Shown piece by piece: positions 51,835 to 62,400 of a DNA stretch of 64,000 nucleotides. Origin of the DNA: Aequoribacter fuscus (GTDB lineage Bacteria; Pseudomonadota; Gammaproteobacteria; Pseudomonadales; Halieaceae); the NCBI RefSeq assembly GCF_009910365.1, contig NZ_CP036423.1, positions 186,001 through 250,000 on the forward strand, in the 5' to 3' direction. The notes beneath the pieces are model-generated. The model was given only the letters and a program-made list of their open reading frames with translations. It searched no databases and had not been told where the DNA came from. Positions within the stretch are counted from its first letter, which is position 1. The number at the start of each line of letters is the position of its first letter. Position numbers and translations under genes: made by a program.

Positions 51835-53130
51835 CTATTCTTGATCGGTCGGAACCACTTGGCGTTGATCTACATAACGGCAATATTTTGGTAGTCCAAG
51901 TAGTTGGCGACGGATTAAGTCCAGCGTACAGGCGGTGACCATCGTCTGGAATAGTTGCCGAGGCAGTGGCCACAATAGCCGAAGCGTGTTCAATTCTTCT
52001 CGTGAGCCGTAGGCTACCCAAACCGTGCCTACGGGCTTTTCGTCGGATCCACCATCGGGCCCTGCAACACCGCTCACCGCAATCACGTAGTCGGCCGATG
52101 CCCGGGCTAGTGCCCCGTCAGCCATTTGCCGTACAACCGGTTCGCTAACAGCGCCGCAGTTGTTTAAGTGACTGTCTGAAACGCCAAGAACACTGGCTTT
52201 GATCGCATTGTCGTAGGTGACAAAACCGGCATGGAATGCTGCCGAGGCGCCCGGGATTTGAGTGAGAGCACTGGCGATTAGGCCACCGGTGCAAGACTCT
52301 GCGGTCGTGATGGTTTGCTGGCGTTCTCGCAATAGTTTCAACACTGCTTCGGCAAGTGTGGTATCGCCTTCGCCAACGATATGGTCCCCAAATAGGGTAT
52401 GGATGTGTTGGATACAGCGTTCTTGGTCTTCTTGATGGCTGTCGTCGTGGATAGTGAGTTTTACTTCCATTTGTGGAGCGCTGGCGCGAAAGCCCAGCTC
52501 CACGGTCTCGGGCCAGTCAAAAGTGCTGTTGTTAATGAGCTGTTGAGCGTTAGATTCGCCCAATCCAAAGGTTTGCAAACGTCGCACAATAGTACGATGC
52601 GTCAGATCAAATCGAGCGCTAATTCGGTCCGTGATAATGGGCAGCATTTGCCGCATTTCGCTGGGAACCCCAGGTGTTGCAAAGACGCGGGTGCCTTGGT
52701 GCTGCAAGTCAATTCCCGGCGCCGAGCCCGTTGCGTTAGGAATGATGTCTGCACCGGCAGGAATCAACATTTGTTTTTTGTTTGCGTCATTTAGCGCTTG
52801 GCCTCGACGTTCACACCACCCCTCTAATTGGGCTTTTGCGTCCGGGTGTATTTGCAAGGCGCTATTGCTAAAAGCCGCTAAAGCCTCTGACGTTAGATCG
52901 TCGACAGTAGGCCCCAAGCCACCATTCATGATGACAATGTCAGCCGATGCACTCATGCTGTTTAGTTCAATTAACAGTTGTTCGAGGTCGTCGTTGACCG
53001 TGACTCGACGGCTAACTTTAATGCCCATGGCGGCCAGCTCGCGGGCGATGTAAGCCGAGTTGGAGTCGATGGTGTCGCCCGCCATGACTTCGTTTCCGGT
53101 CATGAGTAATTGAACGTTGAGTGCTGTCAT
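51835..53130 (-). CDS. cinA: CinA: competence/damage-inducible protein with NMN amidohydrolase domain
   Basis: 431 residues, the full two-domain form. The N-terminal MoCF-like part (LLMTGNEVMAGDTIDSNSAY, GGLGPTVDDLTSEAL) is a putative ADP-ribose or molybdopterin-type phosphatase, and the C-terminal part (TTAESCTGGLIASALTQIPG with the Ser nucleophile, YVIAVSGVAGPDGG) is the PncC-type NMN deamidase. It takes part in pyridine-nucleotide repair. ATG at 53130 with GGAGG just before it. Confidence 0.95.
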   Translation of the reverse strand: MTALNVQLLMTGNEVMAGDTIDSNSAYIARELAAMGIKVSRRVTVNDDLEQLLIELNSMSASADIVIMNGGLGPTVDDLTSEALAAFSNSALQIHPDAKAQLEGWCERRGQALNDANKKQMLIPAGADIIPNATGSAPGIDLQHQGTRVFATPGVPSEMRQMLPIITDRISARFDLTHRTIVRRLQTFGLGESNAQQLINNSTFDWPETVELGFRASAPQMEVKLTIHDDSHQEDQERCIQHIHTLFGDHIVGEGDTTLAEAVLKLLRERQQTITTAESCTGGLIASALTQIPGASAAFHAGFVTYDNAIKASVLGVSDSHLNNCGAVSEPVVRQMADGALARASADYVIAVSGVAGPDGGSDEKPVGTVWVAYGSREELNTLRLLWPLPRQLFQTMVTACTLDLIRRQLLGLPKYCRYVDQRQVVPTDQE

Positions 53131-53239
53131 TTGGCCTCCATGTGGGGTGAGTAGTGTAACAATCCATGCTTAAATGACTACTCAAAATTGTGGTGTGCGT
53201 GTTAAGTTTTTGCTAAGCAACAATCGAGATGATGACGGC

Positions 53240-54175
53240 ATGATTAAATCGTTGTTCACAGTTTTTACTGTGCTATGGCTATTTGCGCCCATGGCGAACG
53301 GTCTTGATGAGTCTGAATCTGGCAGCTCCGAAAACCTTGTCTGGCTGGATCGTGCGCATCAGTCCGCGACCACAAGCGTGGATAACATGGCACTGTGGAT
53401 TGATGGTGTGTTTGGCGATCAGGTCACCGAAGATGAAGCAATGGCCGAGAGCTATCTGCGGGTTATTGGGCGTTACTCATGGAATGAAAATGCCGAAAAT
53501 GCCAATAATTTGCGCGTTCGAGGCACCTTGTATCTTCCCAAGGTGAACGACCGTTTGGCGCTTTTATTTGACGATGATGATATCGGCGATGAGGCGTTGG
53601 ACGCTATCCCAGGTGCGGGCAGCGAATCCCCTGACCTAGGTATTCAGTGGCGCTTGTCGAAGCAGGATGCTTCAAGTATTGATTTGACGGCACATTGGCG
53701 TGATTCAGGTATACGTCCGGGTATTAGATTTAGGCGTCAGGCCCCGGTCACGGACAATGTCGCTATGCGTTTTTACCATCGATTTGATTACGGCAAAGAT
53801 GGCTGGGAAACATCGACAGAATTGATTTTTGATAAGAAAGTCACGTCCGGACACCTCTACCGCTGGCGTACCCGAGTCGATACCAGCTTGGGTGACGAGG
53901 CTGCGTCTTGGCGCACGGTGTTTCAGTCGCGACATGCGAACGGAGAGGGCGCTGCCCTGCATGCTCGGCAGTGGTTTTTGGGTTTGGCGGGGCAGGGTTC
54001 TTCAGCCTGGCGGGATACCGCTAAATATGTCGGGGTTACCTGGCGACGCTCTTACGTGCGAGACTACCTTTGGTTCGAAGTCGAGCCCCGCTACACCTGG
54101 CAATCTGCGTTGTGCGATTGCGATACCGCATCGTTGCAACTGCGTGTAGAAGTCTTACTTTTTGATCCTGACTAG
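53240..54175 (+). CDS. Exported hypothetical protein, probable outer-membrane beta-barrel
   Basis: About 311 residues with a signal peptide (MIKSLFTVFTVLWLFAPMANG). The mature protein alternates polar and aromatic residues with many Arg/Trp/Tyr strands (SYLRVIGRYSWNE, MRFYHRFDYGKDGW, YLWFEVEPRYTWQS), which suggests a beta-barrel. The end (ALCDCDTASLQLRVEVLLF) is strand-like. No family is recognised. I choose the ATG at 53240 because the signal peptide begins there; the longer frame from 53174 is polar. Confidence 0.65.
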   Translation: MIKSLFTVFTVLWLFAPMANGLDESESGSSENLVWLDRAHQSATTSVDNMALWIDGVFGDQVTEDEAMAESYLRVIGRYSWNENAENANNLRVRGTLYLPKVNDRLALLFDDDDIGDEALDAIPGAGSESPDLGIQWRLSKQDASSIDLTAHWRDSGIRPGIRFRRQAPVTDNVAMRFYHRFDYGKDGWETSTELIFDKKVTSGHLYRWRTRVDTSLGDEAASWRTVFQSRHANGEGAALHARQWFLGLAGQGSSAWRDTAKYVGVTWRRSYVRDYLWFEVEPRYTWQSALCDCDTASLQLRVEVLLFDPD

Positions 54176-54243
54176 CGCTTCTGTCTCGCCACAAAGGAAT
54201 CCAGCTGTTAAGGTGTGGGGTTTTGAAAATAGGGGGACATGTT

Positions 54244-54867
54244 ATGAGCGACAACTTGAAATTTACGACAGATGAGCAAAAAGTCAGCTATGGCTTTGGC
54301 CTGCAATTTGGCGACCAGCTACGTAAGAATCAATTCGACGGTATGGACATCGATGCGGTGGTTGCCGGTATCCGCGACTGGTTTGCCGATGGCGCCAGCA
54401 AGCTATCTGACGCTGACCTAAATCCTGCCTACCAGGCCGTTCAAGCCAAGCAACAAGCGGCGCAGGCAGAGCAAGGTGCTGCGCAAAGCGCTATCGCTGA
54501 CCAATTCATGACCCAAAACGCGGCGCGTGAGGGTGTCGTGAGCACTGAATCGGGTTTGCAATACGAGGTGCTCGAATCTGGCGATGGTGCTGCGCCCACT
54601 CGGGACTCTACGGTCGTGGTGCACTACCACGGGACCTTTGTTGATGGTTCGGTATTTGATAGCTCCGTGCAGCGCGGGGAGCCTGCGACTTTTGGCGTGA
54701 CACAGGTTATTCCTGCGTGGACCGAAGCTTTGCAGCTGATGTCTGTGGGCGATAAATGGCGCGTGTTTGCGCCCCCACATTTAGCCTATGGTGAGCAAGG
54801 TGCCGGTGGTGTGATTCCACCCAACACCGCTCTAATATTTGAGGTCCACCTGATCGGGATCGAATAA
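54244..54867 (+). CDS. fklB: FKBP-type peptidyl-prolyl isomerase, FklB/FkpA-like
   Basis: About 207 residues. N-terminal dimerisation domain (VSYGFGLQFGDQLRKNQF) and linker helix, then the FKBP domain (TVVVHYHGTFVDGSVFDSS, IPAWTEALQLMSVGDKW, PHLAYGEQGAGGVIPPN, ending IFEVHLIGIE). No signal peptide, so it resembles cytoplasmic FklB. ATG at 54244 behind GGGGGA. An Fe-alcohol dehydrogenase gene follows after 13 bases, probably co-transcribed. Confidence 0.92.
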   Translation: MSDNLKFTTDEQKVSYGFGLQFGDQLRKNQFDGMDIDAVVAGIRDWFADGASKLSDADLNPAYQAVQAKQQAAQAEQGAAQSAIADQFMTQNAAREGVVSTESGLQYEVLESGDGAAPTRDSTVVVHYHGTFVDGSVFDSSVQRGEPATFGVTQVIPAWTEALQLMSVGDKWRVFAPPHLAYGEQGAGGVIPPNTALIFEVHLIGIE

Positions 54868-54880
54868 GGAGCCGCGGGCG

Positions 54881-56038
54881 GTGATCAGTCAGTTGAATTT
54901 ACCCAGAATTCTCCGCGTCGGGGGCGGTGCGAGCCAAGAGCTAAGAGCGACACTCGCGCAATTGGGGCTGTCAAAGCCCTTAATAGTGACCGACCCATTC
55001 ATTCGCTCGCGAGCGTTTTTTGATGCGATTGTCGGTGCAGTGCCTGATTTTGATAGTGCTACCGATATCTTTGCTGACTGCGTGCCCGACCCAACCACCG
55101 ATTCGGTGCGGGCCGGTTTGTCGGCGTTGACAGCAAAGGATTACGATTGTCTCATCGCCATCGGGGGCGGTAGCTCCATGGATACGGCAAAAGCGATGGC
55201 TGCGATGCAAGGGCGGTCTGAGCCCATGCGGCAATACAAAGTACCTTTTGCTTTAGATTCCGGTTTGCCGATTATCGCGATCCCAACGACTGCGGGAACC
55301 GGTTCTGAGGCCACCAAATTTGCAGTAATAACCGACACCGAAACGCAGGAAAAGATGCTGTGGATAGGACTGGCGCTGATGCCGATTGCTGCGCTGGTCG
55401 ACTATGAGTTGACGATCGAAATGCCCTATCGTTTAACCGCAGACACAGGCCTAGATACCCTGTGCCACGCCCTAGAGGCCTTTGTGAGTCGCAAAGCCAA
55501 TGCGTTTACCGACCCGATCGCCTTGGATGCCATGCGTTCAGTGGTGACCTTTTTGCCCAGCGCATGCGCCGACCCTAGCAATCGTGAAGCACGCGAGGCG
55601 ATGATGCTGGCTGCAACTCAAGGCGGCGTTGCTTTTGCAAATGCCTCGGTGACGTTAATTCACGGGATGAGTCGCCCTATCGGCGCGCACTATCATGTGC
55701 CGCACGGGTTAAGTAATGCCATGCTGCTGCCAGAGATTACCGCCTGGTCGTTGCCGGGTGCCCAAGTCCGCTATGCTATCGCATCTCGGCATATGGGTTT
55801 CGCTGCCCAAGACAGCGATGACTCAACCGCGTGCGATGCACTAATCAGTGGTCTGCGTCGTTTGTGCTCGGATTTAAGTGTACCGACGCCCGCGAGTTAC
55901 GGCATTGACCCCGACAGCTGGCGAGCTAATGTAACCTTGATGGCAGAGCAGGCTTTAGCCTCTGGTTCGCCGAATAATAATCCTCGCGTGCCGTCTGCTG
56001 CGGAAATTGTGGATCTTTATCGGCGTGTCTTCGAGTAA
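54881..56038 (+). CDS. Iron-containing alcohol dehydrogenase
   Basis: 385 residues, group III ADH. GGGSSMDTAKAMA binds NAD(P), and the metal ligands sit in DTGLDTLCHALEAFVS, HGMSRPIGAHYHVPHG. TTAGTGSEATKFAV is the conserved third motif. Substrate may be lactaldehyde, butanol or another short alcohol; nothing in the context decides. GTG start with AAGGAG. Confidence 0.92.
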   Translation: MISQLNLPRILRVGGGASQELRATLAQLGLSKPLIVTDPFIRSRAFFDAIVGAVPDFDSATDIFADCVPDPTTDSVRAGLSALTAKDYDCLIAIGGGSSMDTAKAMAAMQGRSEPMRQYKVPFALDSGLPIIAIPTTAGTGSEATKFAVITDTETQEKMLWIGLALMPIAALVDYELTIEMPYRLTADTGLDTLCHALEAFVSRKANAFTDPIALDAMRSVVTFLPSACADPSNREAREAMMLAATQGGVAFANASVTLIHGMSRPIGAHYHVPHGLSNAMLLPEITAWSLPGAQVRYAIASRHMGFAAQDSDDSTACDALISGLRRLCSDLSVPTPASYGIDPDSWRANVTLMAEQALASGSPNNNPRVPSAAEIVDLYRRVFE

Positions 56039-56105
56039 AGACTTGCTTCGGATACGGATTTCCGCCCATCATTAGCGGGTCAAGCGACTTTAAGCGGGAA
56101 GGTTC

Positions 56106-56648
56106 ATGGTTTCAGATTCAAACCTTATTTGGGTAGACATGGAAATGACGGGTCTAGAACCTGATCAAGACGTGGTTATCGAAATAGCAACGATTGTCAC
56201 CGATAGCGAGTTGAATACTTTGGCCGAAGGTCCGGTCATTGCCATTCATCAGTCCGATGCCATTCTTGCGGGGATGGATGAGTGGAATACCACACATCAC
56301 ACAGCGTCGGGTTTACTGGATCGAGTGCGTGCCAGCACCACGGACGAACGGGCCGCCAGTCTGGAAACTATCGCCTTTTTAGAGCAATGGGTTCCCGCAG
56401 GTAAATCACCAATGTGCGGTAACACCATTTGTCAGGATCGGCGTTTTATGGCTCGTCACATGCCAACACTAGAGGCCTATTTTCACTATCGCAATTTAGA
56501 TGTCAGCACGTTAAAGATTTTAGCCCAGCGTTGGGCACCAGAAGTCGCTGATGGCTTTTCCAAAAAAGGCGCGCATTTGGCTCTTGATGACATTCGCGAG
56601 TCGATCGAAGAGCTGCGTTACTATCGTGAAAAAATGCTGACCTGTTAG
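56106..56648 (+). CDS. orn: Oligoribonuclease
   Basis: 180 residues, DEDDh 3'-5' exoribonuclease that removes the last dinucleotides in RNA decay and degrades pGpG, the product of EAL enzymes. Catalytic residues are in [14 protein letters not shown] (D, E), NTICQDRRF (D) and [14 protein letters not shown] (H, D). Because EAL enzymes are present in this window, Orn completes c-di-GMP turnover. RsgA follows on the same strand. Confidence 0.97.
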   Translation: MVSDSNLIWVDMEMTGLEPDQDVVIEIATIVTDSELNTLAEGPVIAIHQSDAILAGMDEWNTTHHTASGLLDRVRASTTDERAASLETIAFLEQWVPAGKSPMCGNTICQDRRFMARHMPTLEAYFHYRNLDVSTLKILAQRWAPEVADGFSKKGAHLALDDIRESIEELRYYREKMLTC

Positions 56649-56675
56649 ATTCGGCGCAATAGGCGGTTACAAGCG

Positions 56676-57695
56676 GTGGGCAAGCGAAAATTAACCAAGC
56701 AGCAAGCGTGGCGAATCCAAAAGATTCAAGATGAGCGCAGTAAGCGCTCGCAGAAACGCGACAGCAAAGCCGATGAATTACTCGTTGGCGGTGAGCTAGG
56801 CGATGAACAAGAAGGCCTAATCATCTCGCATTTTGGTACCCAAGTGGAGGTGGAGGGCACAAACGCTGAGCGGCAGCGCTGCTTTATCCGGGCTAATTTA
56901 CCGGCTTTAGTCACGGGCGACCGAGTGGTGTTTTGCGCTGGCGAATACGCAGGCGTCGTGGTGGCTTTGCACGAGCGCCACACCATATTGAAGCGCCCAG
57001 ATCCCTACACGGGTCTTAAGCCTGTTGCTGCCAATATTGACCAGGTCGTCGTGGTGATTGCACCTCAGCCTACACCCTATGCTGATTTGATAGACCGCTA
57101 TTTGGTGGCGGCCGAAACGGCCGGTATCGAACCTTTATTGTTACTAAACAAGACCGATCTACTGGATCAGCCCGAGCTGAAAGATACAGTCGATGAAGTG
57201 CTCGAACCCTATAAAGCCTTGGGTTATCGAGTGGTGCAAACCAGTGCGAATCGGGCCGATTTGTCGGCTCTAGTCCATGTTTTGCAAGACCGTGTGAGTG
57301 TGTTTGTTGGACAATCGGGAGTGGGTAAATCGTCTTTAGTGAATTCACTGCTGCCGGCAGCAGCGCTGCGTACCAGCGAGCTTTCGCAATACAATCAAAA
57401 GGGTCAGCACACCACGACTACGGCGCGACTGTTTCACTTGCCCACCGGCGGCGTATTGATCGATTCTCCTGGAATTCGCGAATTCGGTTTGTGGCATATG
57501 AGTCGTGCCGAATTAGAGCAGGGTTTTCGGGAGTTTGCGCCGTTTCTCGGAGTCTGCCGTTTTCGTGATTGCAAGCACGAAGCTGAGCCAGATTGTGCGC
57601 TTTTGGCGGCGGTGGACGAGGGGCGTATCAGCGAGGCTCGATTTCGCAGTTATCAAATATTGGTCGACGCGTTAGACGCCGACCGCCCCGTCTAA
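56676..57695 (+). CDS. rsgA: Ribosome small-subunit GTPase A
   Basis: 339 residues, circularly permuted GTPase for late 30S assembly. N-terminal OB domain, then G4 (LLLNKTDLLD) preceding the P-loop (VGQSGVGKSSLVNSL), G3 (DSPGIREFGLW) and a C-terminal zinc finger CRFRDCKHEAEPDC. GTG start at 56676. It shares the four bases CTAA (57692-57695) with the convergent psd stop. Confidence 0.97.
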   Translation: MGKRKLTKQQAWRIQKIQDERSKRSQKRDSKADELLVGGELGDEQEGLIISHFGTQVEVEGTNAERQRCFIRANLPALVTGDRVVFCAGEYAGVVVALHERHTILKRPDPYTGLKPVAANIDQVVVVIAPQPTPYADLIDRYLVAAETAGIEPLLLLNKTDLLDQPELKDTVDEVLEPYKALGYRVVQTSANRADLSALVHVLQDRVSVFVGQSGVGKSSLVNSLLPAAALRTSELSQYNQKGQHTTTTARLFHLPTGGVLIDSPGIREFGLWHMSRAELEQGFREFAPFLGVCRFRDCKHEAEPDCALLAAVDEGRISEARFRSYQILVDALDADRPV

Positions 57696-58543
57696 ACGTT
57701 TATTCGTGAGGCAATGCATTCGCCCATGCGGATGTCGTTGCCCGCGTGACACCAAGTCTCCCAAGCGATCTGATCTTTGCCGAACAGCAAAATGACAGTT
57801 GACCCCAGTTTAAACCGGCCGAGCTCATCCCCTTGCTTGAGCTCGATAGCCGGCGCTGGTTGGGCGTAGTGGCGAGTAATAATCTGCGATCCAGGAGGTG
57901 CCACTTGGCCTTCCCAGACGGTTTCGATACCCGCTACGATCATAGCACCCACCAAGACGGCTGCCATTGGGCCCGCCTCTGTGTCGAAGAGGCACACCAA
58001 ACGCTCGTTGCGAGCAAACAGTCCATCGACATTTTCGGCGGTGGTTTGATTTACCGAGTAAAGATCGCCAGGGATGTATCGAGTGGCGAGCAGGGTACCT
58101 TGAATCGGCATATGAATGCGGTGATAGTCTTTTGGGCTTAAGTAAATAGTAGCGAAATCGCCATCATGGAAGAGCGCGGCCCATTCTTCGTTGCCGCCGA
58201 GTAGGCTGGTAGTTGTAAATGATTTGCCCTTGGCTTGAAAAATCTGATCCTCATTGATTTTACCAACCTGGCTAAAGGCTCCATCTGCGGGACTCAGTAC
58301 ATCGGCAACGGCCAGCGGGCGAGCCCCTGGCTTTAAGGCGCGAGTGAAAAACTCGTTAAAATTGACGTAGGCTTCGGGGTAGGGTGCGAAGGCCTCTTCC
58401 ATATTGACCTGATAGTGTTTAATAAACGCTTTTATCAGGGTGTTCTTGAGCCATTTTGGATGCTTGAGTTCGGCAAGGCGCCCCACCCAGCGAGACAGTA
58501 GGTGTTGGGGTAATAGGCGCTGAAGCAAGATAAAAGGCGACAT
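57692..58543 (-). CDS. psd: Phosphatidylserine decarboxylase
   Basis: About 283 residues. Pyruvoyl enzyme making phosphatidylethanolamine at the inner membrane. Autocleavage triad: LSPADGAF (Asp), YHRIHMPI (His) and LGST (Ser, giving the pyruvoyl group) in FKLGSTVILLF. ATG at 58543 (MSPFILLQRLLPQH) is preferred, as the frame to 58690 upstream is unlike the family. It converges on rsgA with interlocked stops. Confidence 0.95.
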   Translation of the reverse strand: MSPFILLQRLLPQHLLSRWVGRLAELKHPKWLKNTLIKAFIKHYQVNMEEAFAPYPEAYVNFNEFFTRALKPGARPLAVADVLSPADGAFSQVGKINEDQIFQAKGKSFTTTSLLGGNEEWAALFHDGDFATIYLSPKDYHRIHMPIQGTLLATRYIPGDLYSVNQTTAENVDGLFARNERLVCLFDTEAGPMAAVLVGAMIVAGIETVWEGQVAPPGSQIITRHYAQPAPAIELKQGDELGRFKLGSTVILLFGKDQIAWETWCHAGNDIRMGECIASRINV

Positions 58544-58646
58544 AATCAAATCCGCAGGTACCACGTAAACCGCAAGTATATAGATTTTCTGGTAGTAACG
58601 GGGAGTCAGATTTTGGTTTGAATCTGAAAATTTCGGTACTTTTGCG

Positions 58647-59347
58647 CTAGCGTGTCCGATTCTGTAGTCGGTGCATAACACCCTGTGCATTTAAGGCCAG
58701 ATCTTGACTAAGACTGTCTAATATCATCGTTGCCTCTGGCCCGCTAAACGTCTGGGTTAAATTGTGCAGCGTGATGTTTTGAAGCTCTGCAGCGGCGTGC
58801 TCGATGTCGCTAATGTTGGCATAGGCGCCAATTTGTTGTTTTAGGCTTTGTGCTGTTCGAACGTCAAAGGGGATACGGCCGTAATGGGTAGGGTAAATCC
58901 ACTGGGGCTTTTTAGCAGCGATGATATCGATAGACTCTTGGTAGTATGACGGCAAGAACTGTGTGGGGGTCGTGGCCGGCAAGGCAAAAGGCCAATCGCC
59001 TGTCTGCATGCAGGGGTAGCAAATGCCGAACGAGTCGCCGGTAAACCAGCCGCGGCTTTGCTCGTCCCACAAACACAGGTGGTGGTCCGCGTGACCCCGG
59101 GTATGATAGGCGGTGAGCCCGCGCTGACCAACCTCTACTGAATCGTGATCTTCTAAAATGACTACTCGATTTTCTGGTACCGGTATCAACTGCCCATACA
59201 GTGCGTCGAAAGCTTCTCCGTAGACTCCGCGAGCGGAGGCTTCGAGGCGCGAAGGGTCGATTAAGTGGCGCGCAGCTTTGGGGTGACAGTAGAGCTTGGC
59301 ATTGGGCATGGCCTCAATCCAATGCCCAGCGGCGCCGGCATGATCTA
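58647..59347 (-). pseudogene. MBL-fold hydrolase, N-terminus removed by Tn3-family insertion
   Basis: The remaining ~233 residues are a metallo-beta-lactamase fold with the family segment DHAGAAGHWIEAMPN, HTRGHADHHLCL, TGDSFGI and IYPTHYG. The coding sequence begins exactly at the transposon end: upstream of LDHAG the reading frame passes into the inverted repeat (MQYLEAKSLGP is transposon-derived). Only the last two ligands of the HxHxDH motif are left, so the enzyme should be inactive. The missing 5' part is not found beyond the far end of the element. Confidence 0.8.
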
Positions 59348-59388
59348 GGGGTCCTAGGGATTTTGCCTCCAAATATTGCAAAAACCGC
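59348..59388 (+). repeat. Left terminal inverted repeat of Tn3-family element
   Basis: 41 bases, starting GGGGTCCTAGGG and ending AAAAACCGC, identical to the complement of the right end. Similarity continues for about 13 further bases inward with a few mismatches. It is longer than the usual 38-bp Tn3 end. Confidence 0.9.
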
Positions 59389-59423
59389 TGCAGGCCGCGC
59401 CAGCTGTGGTTTCTGGAGGCCCA

Positions 59424-62400
59424 TTACTTATCGATTGTCGGCCGGTAGCCATCAATCGATTCCATTAAATCCTCAAGTTTTGGCAATTCACCTGTCGGTG
59501 CGAATGTGTATCTACCCCGGAGGTTGATATTCTCCCAGGCTACAGGTGAGGCCCGCTTTACTGTTTCCAGAGACATTGCATTGCCTTGATCCTCAAAGCT
59601 GTCCAGCAGATTACTGAGCACTTTTGAGTTGAAGTAGATGATGGCATTTGCCACCAGTCTGGCACTTTCGTTCCAGATCTGGATCTCCTCATCGCTATTA
59701 CCCCGGAATCGGTCGCCATTGACGTGGCTAATCGCCCGTCTCAGCTGGTGATAGGCTTCACCCCGGTTCAACGCTCGCTGAACGTGATTTCTAAGGCTGG
59801 CGTCGTCAATGTAGTTCAGCAGATATTGGGCTTTCAGCAGCCGGTTATATTCGGTCAATGCCTCCAGTAATGGGTGATTGTGCTTGTAACCGGATAGTTT
59901 ACGCACTAACCTGGCCTGACTGGTCTTGCGCTGAGCCAAAGAGACGGCAATCCGCTGGATGGTGTCCCAGTGAGCCATGATACGCTGCGTGTTGATCGGC
60001 TTGCGCAACGATATATGCACTTGCTGGTTCTTGTCTTCGGTGATGTTGAATAGTTCATTGATGACCCTGCCGACCTGGGCATATCGAGGTGCGAACCGAT
60101 ATCCGAACAGGTCGAGCAGGGCAAAGTTCACATGGTTTACTCCATGAGTGTCAGTTGAGAGCATGTCGGGGACTATCTCAGTACTGTTGTTCATCAACAG
60201 GTCAAAGATGTAATGGGATTCATGCTCATTGGCCCCGATTACCCGGGCATTGATGGCCATATGATTGGCATTCAGACTGACCGCGGACACGCCTTTGCTG
60301 GTCCCGAAGTATTTTGAGGAGTACCGCGTGCGGAATGTCTCGCGTTTGGCTTCGAACTTCTGACCATCGGCACTGGCGTGCAGAATATCTTCCTGAATGT
60401 TGTAGTGCTTGAAGATACTCAGTCGTGTAGTGGCGTTGTTGATGCGGTCATTGGACGCATTCAGGGTTTCCAACCGAAGGTAGTTCGCTTGGATAGTGCT
60501 GAGTTGTTCATAGGTGCAGTCAGAAATCTGCGCGATGCCATAGATGCCCTGATTAGTGGCATTGGCAATCAGTATCGCCAGCAGATCCACTTCGTACTGA
60601 CGGCTTTTCGAGCTCAAGCCCAGCACATGTTGGAAGTCGTCAATGAACCCGGTATCCCGATCCACTACGCGCAATACATCGGCGATGCTGACCGCTTTCA
60701 TTTGCTGGAAGAACGGGTTATTCACTAGGTGCTTCTTGCTGGCTGTAGGCAGCCGCCAGTGATGTTTGCCGTCTTTCGGTCGCAAAATTACGTCCCTGGT
60801 ATCTGAACGCTCCAAATAGTGGCTGACTTCGTGCAACCGAAGAGTCAGCTCATCCGCCATGCGTGGAATCAGACGTTTCGGATCCTCGCTGATATTGGGT
60901 TGCTGAGTGCCCTCCACCAAGGACCCCTTCTGGTTTTTCCAGATCTCTGGCTTCACGAGATCATCCTCTAACGCCCGATATCGAATGACTTCCGGCAGCG
61001 TCAACTGGCCGTTTAAGCGGTTGGGTATCTGCAGATACAAAAACCATTCATACTTGGATTTGTCTATACTGCCATCGGGTTTCGACAGCAATGGCCGTGT
61101 GGCTTTCGGTAGTAAACGCTGATCAATGCTGACATCGCCGAGCCTATTACCGGCGACCAAATCCAACCGAGCTTGGGCCAGGGCCCCGGCTAACCGCCGC
61201 GTTTTGTCGGTACCGTCAAAACGCAGACAGCAAAAGAGCGAACGCAACAGTCCGGCTCGCAATGTGGACTCCGTATCCAGGTGCTGCCAAAATGCCTCCT
61301 CCGCCGACTGTTTCTGATTACTCAGGTATCGGCAGACTGAGTTCAGGTCGCTGACATTGAGAAACTGGAACGCCCGTTGCTGTACAGCTTGAAACGACGT
61401 ATCAGGATCGATGCTGTCATCAACGAACAGGTGTAAGATATCAGCAGCTTTGCTCACATTGCGAGCTGCCTTTTGCCAATCCCGATAGACCCGTTCTTGG
61501 GCCATTTGATGCGCACGTTGTTTCACTTGCCGGAGGTGATGTATGAACCCTTCCGCAATACGTTCCAGGCCCTGCTGGTGCCGCGACTGCAGATAGCACA
61601 GCAAGTACAGGCGCTGGTTAGCAAGCGATTGACGTTTAAGTTTGGCTCCGTAGTAGTCAACCCGTTCGGCATAGTGTTGCTGGTTTTTCTGAGAGAGAGA
61701 AAGTGACTCGAGTACAGTCGTCACATCCGTCATCCACGGCTGAATATGGTGATACACGGCTATTTCTTTTTGCAACTCGGTGCCGGTAAAATTGCGGGCG
61801 CTCTGGCGTAGTTGCTGGAATGTAAACTGGCCTTCACCGGAAACCAGTGTGAGCAACATAGTTGATAGACCTTGGCTGCAAGCGGCGTCGATCTGGTCAT
61901 GCAATCGTTTCTGGTGCTGGCCAATAACCTGACTGACGATCTTCTGCAGCGTACTATAGGCGGGAATTGCGATTTTCTGGCGAGCCAAATATTCGATTGC
62001 AGCGTCAAAGACTGCTCGGGGCTCCACCCAGCTTTCAGCACAGGTACACAAGTGCTCGACAAGCTGTGGCTGATGTCTTTTATCGTTCCAGTTGCTGACG
62101 CCGACGATCGATAGAACACGCGCATAGATACGGGATTTTTGGTCAGGTTTCAGGCTAAAACGCCTGAAGGTAAGGTCCCTATAGTGAAATCGGGCTATGA
62201 ATACCAAGTCGTCCTGCATTGATTTGTACCTTGGGTTAAGCAGGACCGGTTTGCATTTGAAGTAGCCCAGCAAAGCAATCGCCACACAACGATATTTGCG
62301 TTGCCTTATTCTCGATATCTCCGCTAGTTCTTTGTCATTCAGCATAAAGTAGAATCGCTGGTATGACTCATTGAAGGATGGGACGCCATATAGATCCTCG

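Noticed and set aside
58544-58690. 49-residue N-terminal extension of Psd
   Set aside because: Family proteins start at the ATG at 58543; the extension is unlike them.
59348-59381. Annotated N-terminus of the MBL protein
   Set aside because: It is encoded by the transposon end, not by the original gene.
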